The notes beneath the pieces were generated by a model. The model worked only from the letters and a program-made list of their open reading frames with translations, was not told the DNA's origin and did no database searches. The position numbers and the translations under genes were made by a program. Below are positions 28,501 to 37,974 of a DNA stretch of 64,000 nt, piece by piece. The first letter of the stretch is position 1, and each line of letters opens with the position of its first letter. The stretch is from Odontesthes bonariensis. Lineage: Eukaryota; Chordata; Actinopteri; Atheriniformes; Atherinopsidae. The stretch covers positions 6,792,001 to 6,856,000 of the forward strand of contig NC_134510.1 of NCBI RefSeq assembly GCF_027942865.1, written 5' to 3'.

Positions 28501-31500
28501 TGAACACTGAATGTCCACTGAAAAGAAGTTATGCATCAACACAACAACCACAAGTTGAGAAGAAGAACAGAAGAATAAAGTTAACGTTTTGGACTATCCA
28601 AATTAAAGGTTCAGAAGTGAGCACTTCATGTGAGGAAGTCCACTAACAGCCCCGAATAGAAGATTTTCTGTTCAGACAAATGGGCAATAACTCCTCCAAG
28701 CTGATGTGAAGGGTGGATCAGTTGTCTATGTTTAGCATTTAGTTGCAGTTACTGCTGCACGAGGGGGTCACATCACATACTGAAATACAAAGTTCACCAA
28801 CCTTGCTACTCAAACATACATTCTTTAAACAAAGTGCCTATTCTGTCAGTTTAACTTTCGCTGTTGGTAAATGAAAGTCTGACATGCAGGTACTTTCCCA
28901 TAACAATTCAACTTCTAAGTAAGCAAAAAAGTCCAATACACACTGCTCACATTTTAATTTCCATTACCTTGCTATTGCAAGTCCACGCCAGTACCATTAT
29001 TGGCATGAACTTGCCAAAGACAAAAACCACAGACAATGCTGGCTCATTCCTTTGAGGTTTTAAACCACAGGTTGAGGCCTGTCTCCTGCTGATCATACAG
29101 GATATGGCCACTATCCAGGCCCCCACCTATTTCTCCAGTCAACGTCTATGCAAATGTAGACATGTTGGCTGTCTCTTCACAGAGTTCCTGTGGGAATTGA
29201 GGATTGACCGTTATTCAAATCATTTCAGTTTTCACCTCAGGGTATGTAATGGGATTCTCCAAGAGCCTCCTGTAGGTTTGTCATCTGCTTATACTCTTTA
29301 CCTTTTTGTTTTTTGGGGGGCCAAGGTGAAAACATATATATTTAGGTGTGACATTCAATACCAAATTAAGCAGGGCTATTATCCATCTGTTCCACTTATA
29401 AATGAGTAATGAGGGAAAAAAACGGTGATCTTACCAATTTCCAGAACCCTCTGTTTGGCAGTGTGCTGGCGGGAGTGCCAGTATTTCCAATTTTTTAGCT
29501 GCTCATCTCTGCACTTCTCTTCCGCAAAGACAACCATTATGACACTCTGTGGTAAAAGCCAATATGTAGTGTTACAATGCAAAAATAGTTGAGAATACTC
29601 AAATCTGAGCCCCTTCATGTGCCATGTCCGTTCCCTCACCTGTACAATGCTGTTGCACTGCAGCTCAGAACCTCCCACGACACATTGCTCAGTGCTGGAT
29701 GGTTTTCCATCAGGCCTGTGTGATGTTGCTCCTCCACTCACCTGCACTTTGCCCCTGGGTTGACAAAGGGATGATTTGAAGCCAGACTCAGAGAGCGTCA
29801 ATGCATAGAATTGGCCCCGGTTCAAGTAAGCCATAGGTCCATCTCCTTGCCGTGGCCGCAGCGACATGCTGGCATCCAGAATGTACTTGAAGCTGTCCCT
29901 GTGAGATCAGAGGCAAACAGAGGAAGGTGAGGCAACCCTGATGAAGATAAAGTTTCTTCCCTGATATAAAGAATATCACATGACAGTACTGAGGTAAAAT
30001 TGGCTAAATTGTATCAACATCTTAAGAAAATATAAAATAGTGAATTTTGAGGACATGATTTCTGAATGGAGCATTTTGGTAGGGAGAAGGTTATATTTTC
30101 ATATTTTACAAGGCAGCAGGTCTTTATAAGACTTAATGCTCAAGAAATTCTCCATTATAAAAGAATCTTTGATGTTAAGAAGCTAAGAAGTTATATTCCA
30201 ATTTTTTATTTTTCTTCCACCAGTTCTGAAAAGACCAGAACCAACAATGACTTGGGCAAAGAAGTAGCGAATCTAAAGCTTGACACTTGTTGTCTAAAAC
30301 TATATAAAAAGAATCAACAACGAGCCACATCTTTCGTGAGGAAGAGCCTCATTACCATGATCACACATATGTGGAATGTTCAGTTCTCCGTTCTGCATAA
30401 ACCATGCAGCACAGCACCAAATCTGTATTAATCCACTGTTGAATAGAGTCCTGAAACATGCATTTTGCCAACTTTACCCCAAATGCAAAATTTGACACCT
30501 CCTGTGCGAGTCAGCACGTATTGATAGACAAACTAATGCAATGTTGGCGTCAATCTTTTCAGATAATTTTTTAGCAAAAATAAGTATGAGCAAAAAATAA
30601 ATAAATATATATATATTTTCCACCTGTTGTTAAAGATATCTTTGACTTAGGCCTGAAAGTAATAGAAAGTCTGTGTGAGTCAGCACGTATTGATAGACAG
30701 ACTGATGCAACGTTGGCTTCTGTTTTTTTATCTCATTTTTTTTTTGTCAATTACTAAGATTATCGACTTCTTTTTTGTTTTTTAAACCATTTTGCATCAG
30801 AACACTGTCTGCACACATGACTGTCAACCTCTCTATGTGCAGTGTTTGCACATTCAGTATCTCTGTGTCTGAAAGTCAACTTACGCTGGGAGGTTGCAGG
30901 GGAACTCATCAGCTTCTGAGGAAGGCTTTCTCTGGTACATCTGTGAAGGTTGACACCGTGCTTGTTTTAAAATAGTAAATGCAGGAATCTGCGACACACC
31001 AAGTAGAGAAAGAACATATACTTATTATGATATAGACTTGTAAAGCCAGATGTAACGCCACATCCAAAGAACTCTTCCCAGATAATAAAAAAAAGACTGA
31101 CCTCTTCCTCCACAGTGTCCTCATATGTGCTGTCCGGGGTGCTACTCTGCTCATCTTTTAGATAACCAGTGAGGGACAAATCATAGCAGTTCTGCTCATA
31201 ACCCATTAACTGCCCTCTGTGTTCATATTGGTAAGAGCCGCCCGAACACGAAACTGGCATGGATGTGTGACCCTCTGCTTTGACCAAGGAAAGCAGTCCA
31301 CTGCCTCTATCTTTAGCATCTTCTCTTCTGTTATCTCCTGTGAGACCTGTAGCTCCATGCTTGGAGCTGTGAAGTTCGGTAGTGACGCCGTTGTTTAGGG
31401 AGAGGTTTACTGGCATGGATCTCAGGGCCTGACAGTGGGGATCTGCCATTTCCAGACTTCCGTAGTTATTAGATGTGACAGCACAGGTGTCTGTGGTTCT

Positions 31501-32501
31501 AACACCGCTGGGGGAGCACTTCCTCTCTCTAGGAACCTTATGGGGTTGGAGCAAACACAAAACAAAACTAGACCTGGGGGGAAACAAATTTAGCAAATAT
31601 TGGGAAATGTAACATTTTGGCTGCAAAGCAGGATTTTCACACCTTGTAGTAGTCGTACAGCAGTCCCAGCGCTGCTGCGCTATCCTCGTCTCCGTTGATG
31701 CTCATCATGGCCTTTGTGGCAGCAGTCAGTGGGTTCTCCAGGTAGCTCTTCCATGCCTCATCCTCGCTGCTGAACACTCTGCGGGGAGCCACCGAAACTT
31801 CGTTTGGTACCACCACCACCAACCGTTTACTGTTAAGTCAACAGGGAAGCAGCAAGAGACAGCGAATCATGTTGTTACAGCAAATCCAGTGTGTCATTAA
31901 CAGATGTTCTGCCAGGTCAACAGGTGTGCCCCAGGCTGTTTCTCACAAAGCTTCAGTCTAATTGCCTCCTCCATGTGAGGTGTGTAGTGGTAAGTTTAGT
32001 TTTAAGGAGTAAGTACATAATGTCACGTGGGACTGAGAACACAAACTAATTCAAAATTGACAGTGATGTTCTTTTGAGATCAGTACAAAAAGATAAATTG
32101 TTTACAAGGTGTCAGTTTCTGAGAAGCAGTAGATATATAGTTAATACTTCAGATAAGTGGAATCTTTTGCAGACGTTATAGTCTATTTCAACACAGAAGA
32201 TTTTAATACCCAAAACTGAATGGTCTAGTCTATAATATGTTATATAATAGTCTAACACAAAAAATTCATATACCAATTATTTTTGTCATTTCTATGACGC
32301 ATTACAGCATTTTCTTTCTCCTGTAGAGCCACAACTTGATATCAGTCTCACTCTTTTCTGTAGATGTTAAATTGATTTCAATCAGGAACAACAGCCTAAC
32401 ATGTGCAAATGACAAAGAGAAAGAAGTTCTGAACTGGAATTTGAATAAATTTGCCTTTCTGCCATAATATTGACAGCTTTCTCTTACCTGTCTAGGTCCA
32501 T
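17352..32501 (-). CDS. grhl2: grainyhead-like 2 transcription factor, complete 15-exon coding region
   Basis: GRHL2 is a nuclear CP2/grainyhead transcription factor that drives epithelial genes such as cadherin and claudins, and barrier formation. Coding exons, 5' to 3' (high to low): 32488-32501, 31643-31829, 31102-31536, 30885-30940, 29742-29898, 29435-29546, 27111-27205, 20144-20302, 19975-20032, 19581-19720, 19437-19474, 18375-18460, 18196-18281, 17967-18031, 17352-17466. All junctions are GT..AG and frames close exactly, giving 600 residues (human 625). The N-terminal activation region has the diagnostic [20 protein letters not shown] and [20 protein letters not shown]. The CP2-type DNA-binding domain spans about residues 231-455 ([71 protein letters not shown]). 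The C-terminal ubiquitin-like dimerisation domain spans about 515-600 ([35 protein letters not shown]). Exon 1 contributes only MDLD plus two bases. The linker around residues 480-510 is divergent. Fish a/b paralogue was not resolved. Confidence 0.96.
17570..17790 (+). repeat. LINE 3' tail in a grhl2 intron
   Basis: AAAGCACTTTGGTACATCGT followed by TTTGTAAAGGGCTGCATAAA is the same LINE tail as at 18.52-18.60 kb but on the opposite strand, including the preceding 150 bases of T-rich 3' UTR. It lies between the last two grhl2 coding exons, antisense to the gene. Confidence 0.85.
18507..19318 (-). mobile_element. L2-clade LINE with 13-bp target duplication, in a grhl2 intron
   Basis: The 786-bp insertion 18520-19305 is flanked by exact copies of ATTTGAAATGTCA (18507-18519 and 19306-19318). 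A minus-strand open frame (19306 down to 18794) encodes the RT C-terminus: [44 protein letters not shown] and [17 protein letters not shown]. Its 3' UTR ends at the low-coordinate side in the TTTATACAGCCC tail. It is a 5'-truncated copy, in the same orientation as grhl2, between exons 11 and 12. The subfamily differs from the Maui-like copies at 4.3 and 45.7 kb. The still-long open frame and intact duplications suggest a fairly recent insertion. Confidence 0.93.
19529..19568. repeat. (GT)n microsatellite beside grhl2 exon 10
   Basis: About 17 GT units (plus strand) run from about 19529, with GAGTGTGTTTGAAAG between them and the donor of exon 10 at 19580. The repeat therefore starts about 10 nt inside the intron. 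Length changes here could affect splicing. Confidence 0.9.
20303..21070. other. grhl2 intron 7, downstream part, nothing recognised
   Basis: Intron sequence between exon 8 and the Rex1 relic. Contains AT-rich runs and short frames with no recognisable product. Confidence 0.5.
21075..23300 (-). mobile_element. decayed Rex1 LINE relic, split by a hAT element
   Basis: 21075-21232 matches (diverged) the Rex1 3' coding region seen at about 38.23-38.40 kb: ACAGAGCCAGCCTTCTTTAT, CAGCCCAAACAGATGGC, GAAGACTTGTAACA. The match resumes at 22435 and runs to about 23300: CCTCATGTTGTGGGATGTTA, AATTGGTCTGTAGTCATTGA and GGGGGCTGACGCCATCTT all have counterparts in the 39.1-39.9 kb stretch. Between them, 21241-22426 is an inserted hAT. 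No open frame survives. It lies antisense relative to the plus strand, so it runs in the same direction as grhl2, in the 6.8-kb intron 7. Confidence 0.85.
21233..22434 (-). mobile_element. non-autonomous hAT transposon with 8-bp target duplication
   Basis: The element 21241-22426 (1186 bp) is flanked by exact 8-bp repeats GTGTAGGA (21233-21240 and 22427-22434), the hAT hallmark. Its ends are imperfect inverted repeats: CAGGGACGTTGCTA at the left and, read inward, CAGGCACGTCACCA at the right. GGGGCACAGGCCCC and GGGGCACGTGCCCC are subterminal. On the minus strand at 22021 an open frame begins [24 protein letters not shown] is a frequent N-terminus of one fish hAT transposase family, so this looks like the stub of a deleted transposase gene. 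The rest of the transposase is missing. Confidence 0.9.
23301..26465. other. grhl2 intron 7, middle, nothing recognised
   Basis: No repeat family or gene was recognised. It holds a T23-like run at about 25768-25790 and several A/T runs. Short frames on both strands lack known motifs. Confidence 0.5.
26466..26976. mobile_element. short TIR DNA element, copy of the one at window start
   Basis: The left end ACATGGCACTGAAAGGATCA then GATAATTGGCTAATCTACAA is mirrored at the right by CTTATTGTAATTTAGCCAAT then TATCTGATCCTTTCAGTG. This gives a terminal inverted repeat of about 40 bp with one or two mismatches. The right half matches bases 1-290. A short frame starts [20 protein letters not shown] near 26751, which could be a transposase stub. 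The exact target duplication was not decided, because the CATG next to each end may be part of the repeat. Superfamily unassigned. Confidence 0.8.
27810..28160 (+). repeat. LINE 3' fragment (L2-like, AAGGC tail)
   Basis: Translating 27830-27960 gives [20 protein letters not shown] then [15 protein letters not shown] and stop, the typical C-terminus of an L2-like LINE. It is followed by a 3' UTR that ends in GCGCTATATAAATAAAGATG and repeated CCTTG. It lies in grhl2 intron 6, antisense to the gene. The same tail occurs at 10.99-11.06 kb. Confidence 0.85.
28230..28645 (+). pseudogene. Tc1-like transposase relic
   Basis: The sequence GCTGGAAAAATGTTTTGTGG, ATGGATCAGACCAAAACAAA, GGTGGTAGTGTTGTGG, GAATCTGGGCCAGAACTGCC and AAGAATAAAGTTAACGTTTT follows the central and 3' part of a fish Tc1-like transposase gene, in order. 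The region includes the GGGS-V/I-MVWGCF block, here decayed. There are multiple stops and shifts, and the terminal inverted repeats were not found. It lies in grhl2 intron 6. Confidence 0.75.
30502..30740. repeat. two copies of a ~60-bp unit in grhl2 intron 4
   Basis: GAGTCAGCACGTATTGATAG followed by ACAAACTAATGCAATGTTGG (about 30508-30548) recurs about 170 bp on as GAGTCAGCACGTATTGATAG plus ACAGACTGATGCAACGTTGG (about 30678-30718), with three or four differences. The 110 bases between do not match. Confidence 0.8.
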
Positions 32502-33460
32502 GTCGCGTCCAGGACCTTCCGATGTTTTCCTGGACTTTCTTGAGGAACTGGCCTTTTGTAGTTATTGTAGGTTAATTTGTGCGGGACACTGAAAACACCT
32601 ACTGTGCAGGCCCGCAGGAGGTCGGCTCTATTTAACTTCGCGGGTCAAAAAGAGCGAATGAAATAATTCGCAAATTTACAAGTTAAAAATATTTAAAAGC
32701 CTCCGTCGTGACTTAACTGACTTGATGAAAGCATTTGGAGCACAGGGTAGGTAGTTTCGTGTTTGGAAAAGTTACGAAATAGGAGATGGGTAATGTGGCA
32801 CCTGAGGAAGCAGATAAACACGGAAGCTTGGTTGGCCTTACTGATTGGTTAGAAGTCTATTAACAGGTGTGGCAGTCGTTCGCCTATTGGTTAATCCCGA
32901 GGTGAAAGGCGTGGCTTGGAACGGGCCGTTTCTAGTTTCAAGTAAAATCAAGTTTTAATTTTATTCTAAAAAGGAGGTGATCCCTTTCACAGCTTCCCAG
33001 TTTGATCTCAACTTTAAAAACATATACATATACATATGTGTATATGTTTAAGAGGAGAAAAAGAGATGATTTACTTTGGGAATTTTGCGTGTCGTATTTC
33101 ACGTTCAGGTTTAAATGATACAAACTGTACTGTTGTGTTCTACAGGTTACAGTCAGTTATGAGGACGGAACATTGAGAACGTTGTACTCTGACACCTTGT
33201 GGTAGGAATTTAAGCTTGCGCCACAAATACAGAAACTGATATCTAAAAGTTAACTGTACAGATAGCTCTGGATACATGGCCACTTTACGCTTTAATGGCT
33301 GCTATCTTTCATTGTATTAAATTTATTTCATAAATCGTGTTGTCCTTCCTCGGTATCATCACAAAACCCACCAGGAAAGACACATCTATGAACATTTAAA
33401 TTGTAACGCAAAAGTAACCATATTTATTTTTACTGACTACCCCTGAATGCAACCTCAGTG
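32502..33460 (-). promoter_or_regulatory. divergent grhl2 / znf706 promoter region
   Basis: About 1 kb separates the grhl2 start codon (32501, minus) from the first likely znf706 transcribed sequence (plus). The grhl2 5' UTR and start site should lie in about 32510-32800. No TATA box was confidently placed. 33017-33047 carries an ATACAT-rich near palindrome. The spacing suggests shared regulatory DNA but the sequence does not prove it. Confidence 0.4.
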
Positions 33461-33471
33461 TACGGTTGGTG

Positions 33472-33482
33472 GCGCATGCGCA
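33472..33482. promoter_or_regulatory. znf706: NRF1-type site, likely znf706 promoter
   Basis: GCGCATGCGCA is a near-perfect match to the palindromic NRF1 site (YGCGCAYGCGCR), typical of CpG-type housekeeping promoters. It lies about 970 bp upstream of the znf706 ATG. A non-coding first exon probably begins close by. The ATG exon is entered through a CCTTCAG acceptor at 34431-34437. Confidence 0.6.
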
Positions 33483-34451
33483 TCAGTGCGATAAGGCCGA
33501 AACTACTGCGATTGACGGAGGCTTTAGAACAAGTAACTTGTCGTTTCTTCAATCTTATTTCAGTGGCTGTCGTCAGTAAAACGGCCGTACTTATTGGTGA
33601 TGTATTTACAACATATTATATTATGTTTCTTCATATCTTGTATCTATATGAATTACTAATCCCTGTCTGAATCTTCGTATTATTGTAGCTGCTAGCCAAC
33701 CTAGCGATAGCAAACGGCTAATGAAAAACGTGTACGAAATGACATTGGTGTTTACTTTGTGAGTTATGTTTGTTTTGTGTGCCAAAGTGGAGTATTTCGA
33801 CCACATTGTCTTTCAGTGTTGTCATTTGAAAGCGTTGCTGTTCAACTAAACGCTCGAGAATTGGGCCAATGCTACAGTTCTGCCAGTCTTACGAGAGGTT
33901 TGGAGAGACATGGCGGAAACTGTTCTTACGTCACTCTCAGTTCTTTGCAACAAATTTCATTTTGAGATGATTGACGGCAGCGAACTTACTGTAAATTAGC
34001 GCTTCTCCTGTCCAGAGATCACACGACCACTGACACTGACCCACTTATAGCATTCTGTCTATAACAACTTTAAATATATCTACTGTCAGATTTTCTTTGG
34101 GGAAATTTCCAAGTTAATTGCCATATGACCTAAAAAGCGGCAATTAACCTAGTTCTGAGAGATCCTTCCCAACCACTGTTGTCTTGCACATTTTGGAATC
34201 TATTATTGTGATGAGACAAGGGTTCTTGGTTTTTAAGCATTTCACACCTCAGCTTTGCATCTATAGGCTGGTGACTTTTAGCCCATGGAATTTTCTCCCA
34301 TTTCCATCACCCTCTTCTACGTCCTATTTTCACAGTTTTTGACTTCTTGTTGCGGGTCTTTCACTGTTTATGGCTTCTTTTTTTTCTTAACATCCACATG
34401 GTGGTGTGCTGATAAATTTCTTGTATAATTCCTTCAGGTTTAACATTAGAT

Positions 34452-35477
34452 ATGGCCCGTGGGCACCAGAAGTTCCAGTCCCAACAAAAAAATGCCAAAA
34501 AGCAGGCGGACATCAAGAAGAGCAAAGGACATGACCAGAAGGCAGCAGCTCAGGCTGCTTTAGTATACACGTGCACTGTGTGTCGGGTATGTGCAGAAGC
34601 TGCAAACGGAACATTTAACCATAAAGTTGAGCTCAAACTGGGACTTTGTGGTTACCCACTTTTTAAAATTGACTTGTTATTGTTCAAAGCTGGTGTCAGT
34701 AACACTGCTGTGTTGTCAGTTTATTGGGTACATTGTTGTGTTTTTTAATGTACAATGAATTAGGCCTGTGAGCAAATGTGCTGTTGAACTGAAATGAGTT
34801 ACGATTGCCAGCTGTGTATCATATTGTGTCATCAGACTTTTCTTTTAGGTTAAAACATCCTCGTTCAAACTCTCACATTGCACATTTGGTGACAACACAG
34901 TAAACCTAAAAGCACTGTGACAACTCTCCTGCATTGAATTCAGAGGGGAAATTCGATAGATCATACACTTGTTGATCCACTAAATTTGCTGTTGTGTTCA
35001 GACAAAACTTCCATCTTTTTAGGCTGTATGCAGCTCTTTCGAACAAGGTGGATTGCGTTCAGATCTCTGCACTTGTCTAGCTGAAGTTCGTTGTGCGGAT
35101 TTTAAATGATAAACCGAAATCTTTTTTCCTCGCAGCAGTAATTGTGAGACATGGTTAACGATGTACTTGTTTTTGGTAAACATCTTTTCTTTAGTCGTTG
35201 CATTTCTTTTTAGGAACCAAACTTTGTTCCTCCCCTTTTTCGTTGCTTATTTTGCACACAGGGCCTGCATGTAGCAACTGCTTTGTAAACTGTGAACGTC
35301 ATGCAACAAAGTCGATTTTAATTCCTGCTGTGTTTTTTGATTTTGTCTTTTTTTTTTTTTCCTCTTCTTCCTTCTCCCCAGACACAAATGCCAGACCCGA
35401 AGACCTTCAAGCAACACTTTGAAAGCAAACATCCAAAGTCCCCAATGCCCCCAGAGTTAGTTGGCGTTGAGGCGTAG
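34452..35477 (+). CDS. znf706: zinc finger protein 706, complete, two coding exons
   Basis: Exons 34452-34586 and 35382-35477 join in phase 0 and encode 76 residues, the same length as human ZNF706. The basic N-terminus (MARGHQKFQSQQKNAKKQAD) belongs to the SERF/4F5-like family. The single C2H2 finger is split by the intron: CTVCR at the end of exon 1, then TQMPDPKTFKQHFESKHPKS in exon 2, giving Cys-x2-Cys and His-x5-His spacing. The C-terminus is PPELVGVEA. ZNF706 is a small nuclear/cytoplasmic protein linked in mammals to repression of Klf4 and to exit from pluripotency; its biochemical role is poorly defined. The donor is CGG/GTATGT and the acceptor is a long pyrimidine tract ending CCCCAG. 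The ORF that runs on into the intron after CTVCR is not real. Confidence 0.97.
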
Positions 35478-36850
35478 TGGGTCCGCCTGTTCCTCACTGT
35501 GACACTTTCAGGACGGGCCGTAACACATTGAGCATTTGCGTTTAGTGTTTCAGATTTAATATCTTGCGCACAACTATGGTTGTTCCTACAGCTGATTGGC
35601 TGGCATGTGTTTTTTTTTTTACTTACCTATTTTCCTTTTGATTTGATTTTTCTAATTATTCTTTAAAAAAAATATATATATATTTTCGTCACCCCCTTTT
35701 CAGAATATGATCCCACGGTCATTGCTTGAGGATACACAGCAGACAGCTACCGTCTCTTGACTTGCACCCAAAAAAATTTATCTATTCCATTTTTGATTGT
35801 ATGCAATATTTGCAGTATCTGATCATTTCAAAATGTTAAGCTTCCAATACCAGCTCGTCCTCCAGCTCTGCCACGACAATACCATCTCAGCTCCTCCGCT
35901 GTTACAGAAGAAGCTTTGAAGATGTAAGTTGATAATCACTCAGCTTAACAAAGTTGTTGGTGGTTGTCATCTGTATTAATTTATTTTTGAGATTCACTCG
36001 CATTGCACCAGGTTTGAGCTCATTATCATGTATCCACGACGTCGGAGTTCACAACATGTTTCAAATGGCACATTTAATCCACACTTAAACCAATCTGCAC
36101 TGGTCTACATTTTTTCCCTTTAGCCTAGATATTTTTAAAGAAAAAAAGGTTGCTTTTTGAGTTGTAAAGGAAATTTACCAGAGAGGGCACTGCGAGTCTA
36201 CTCGCAGCAAGACTGAACTGGTTGAACTCTGCTGCATAAAGTCTTTTACATGTTACAGTAAGGGTCTCTTCATTGATAACAGTTTGAGGTGTGTTGTAAA
36301 TGACAGTTCTGATGAGCGACTCCTGTTTCCCCAGTTTTTTATAATTATACTCATCACTTATCACTATAGGTACGCACGACTGTTTTGTTTTTTTCTTCTT
36401 TTTTTACAAGAGTCTAATTAAGCACTGTTGAATTCTGCAGGGTGCCCTGTCTCATAAAGTCACATATAAAACACTCCCCTAGTGCAGTCTTTGTATTGTT
36501 ATCCAGTCATAATGGTGCAAAAGTCTGTAGACTCTCAACCTGCATTGATAGTTTAAATTGCATTAGTAATTAAGTAAGTTAGTTTTGATTCTTATTTTTC
36601 TATTAGTTTCTTCTTTTCATTTTCTTTGATTAGTTTCTTATTATAACATGCTAACAGACAGATTTCATTTATAGCACGGAACTATTTTCAATGCATACAG
36701 ACCTACTGGTCCAGTAGGTCTGACGTTGTATCACTGTGGAGAGTCTGCACTGACAGCCAGCCATGTTTTTACTTTTGTAATAATCATATCTTTGTCCACG
36801 CAATGTAATGTATAGCCTCTTAATAAAGGTCTTTTATATCATTTCATGTT
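35478..36850 (+). other. znf706: znf706 3' UTR with poly(A) signal
   Basis: From the stop codon, about 1.35 kb free of recognised transposons runs to AATAAA at 36822-36827, followed by a T-rich region. It contains a 25-bp near-perfect palindrome at 36698-36722. The end is inferred from the signal. Confidence 0.6.
36698..36722. other. 25-bp palindrome in znf706 3' UTR
   Basis: CAGACCTACTGG and CCAGTAGGTCTG are exact reverse complements separated by a single T. It lies 100 bp upstream of the AATAAA. In RNA it would be a tight 10-12 bp hairpin; in DNA a potential dyad binding site. Confidence 0.8.
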
Positions 36851-36964
36851 TGATTCATTCCTATTCAAACAAGTAAAAATATTCTATATTGGGTTCCTTC
36901 CTTGGGTTCCACAAGTTTCGCTTGTGTGAAGCCATTTGTGCATTGCAGCAGGTGCTGTTTATTA

Positions 36965-37300
36965 TAAATGCTTTGTTATTGGGTAACAAGTGGATCGTCC
37001 AATAACCAGAAGATAGGCGGTTCGATCCCCACTCTCGTCACTCAAAGATTGGTGAAACTGACAGCCGGAGGGGTGGCAGTCCACCTTGCCACGGCCGAGG
37101 TGCCCTTGAGCAAGGCTCCGTACCCCCATGTTCCCCCGGGCGCTGTAATTGGCTGCCCACCGCTCCAGTGTATGGCATCTGTCTCTATGTGTGACCCTGT
37201 CCATGTGTATGTTCAACAGGTGCCCACCTGGATGAGTTAAAAGCGGAGGACAGATTTCGTGTATTCCCTGTACGTGGCAATAAAATCTTAATCTTAATAA
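36965..37300 (+). repeat. tRNA-derived SINE, near full length
   Basis: The tRNA-like head contains a clear B box, GGTTCGATCCC, at about 37019-37029. The body includes GTGGCAGTCCACCTTGCC, GAGGTGCCCTTGAGCAAGGC and GCTGCCCACCGCTCCAGTGT. The 3' end is AATAAAATCTTAATCTTAAT, a short repeat tail. A 5'-truncated copy sits at 7624-7804. It lies just after the znf706 polyadenylation site. Confidence 0.85.
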
Positions 37301-37317
37301 TCAGGTCCTTGTGTCCT

Positions 37318-37675
37318 TCATTCGCTTGAGCCAGTTTACACTCTCAGCTCCACAGCACCTACAGGAGGCTGGACAATCTGATCAGACATGCCAGCTCTGT
37401 CCTGGGATTCCCCCTTAAACCTATAAAGGTGGTGGATGAGAGGAGGATGATAGCCAAACTATTATCAGTGATAGGCCAGCAACCTCACCCCCGTCCAGGA
37501 CACATTCATTGCGCCATACAGCTCCTTCAGTAACAAGTTGCTCCACCCAAAGTCTGTGAGGGAGAGGTGTCGGGTCATTCCTTCCCACAGCTGTCAGAAT
37601 CTACAATGTCCACTGCTCCCATTGACAGGCCACATTAACTGAACTTGTGCAGCATTTCCAGTTCACTGTGCATTT
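37318..37675 (+). repeat. LINE RT C-terminal fragment
   Basis: Reading 37365-37640 gives RLDNLIRHASSVLGFPL, then VVDERRMIAKLLSVI and SFSNKLLHPKSVRERCRVIP. This is the C-terminal region after the RT domain of a Rex1/CR1-like fish LINE. Both ends are ragged. It is on the opposite strand from the Rex1 copy that follows. 37676-37974 shows nothing recognised. Confidence 0.7.
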
Positions 37676-37974
37676 TACACACTTGTAGATCTGTGTATAA
37701 AAATGTATATGTACAATTACAACCCATCACCTGGTGATCACTGCTTTCAAGCATCACTGATACCAGCATTTGTAGATAATGTGCTGTATGATGCCATATA
37801 TCTTTCCTTTTAAATGTATGAAAGTCTAGTACTCTGAAACCACCCAGAAATGAATCCTTTAATTTAACTTAGAGTTGGAATAAGTGTCTTTCATGAATGA
37901 AGTCTTTATTTTTTAACTGATCAATAAAACAGCTGCTGTGAAGTAAGAGTGTGCCTAAAATCTGACTGTTTGAG

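Noticed and set aside
29379-29867. 162-codon minus-strand frame as one continuous exon
   Set aside because: It joins grhl2 exons 5 and 6 through the short intron 29547-29741, which has good GT..AG signals. The human homologue lacks the intron-encoded part.
34587-34742. long version of znf706 exon 1
   Set aside because: The frame runs past the CGG/GTATGT donor. Splicing to 35382 restores the 76-residue family length and the zinc finger.
36965-37060. functional tRNA gene
   Set aside because: The B box belongs to a SINE. No cloverleaf with a paired acceptor stem was found.
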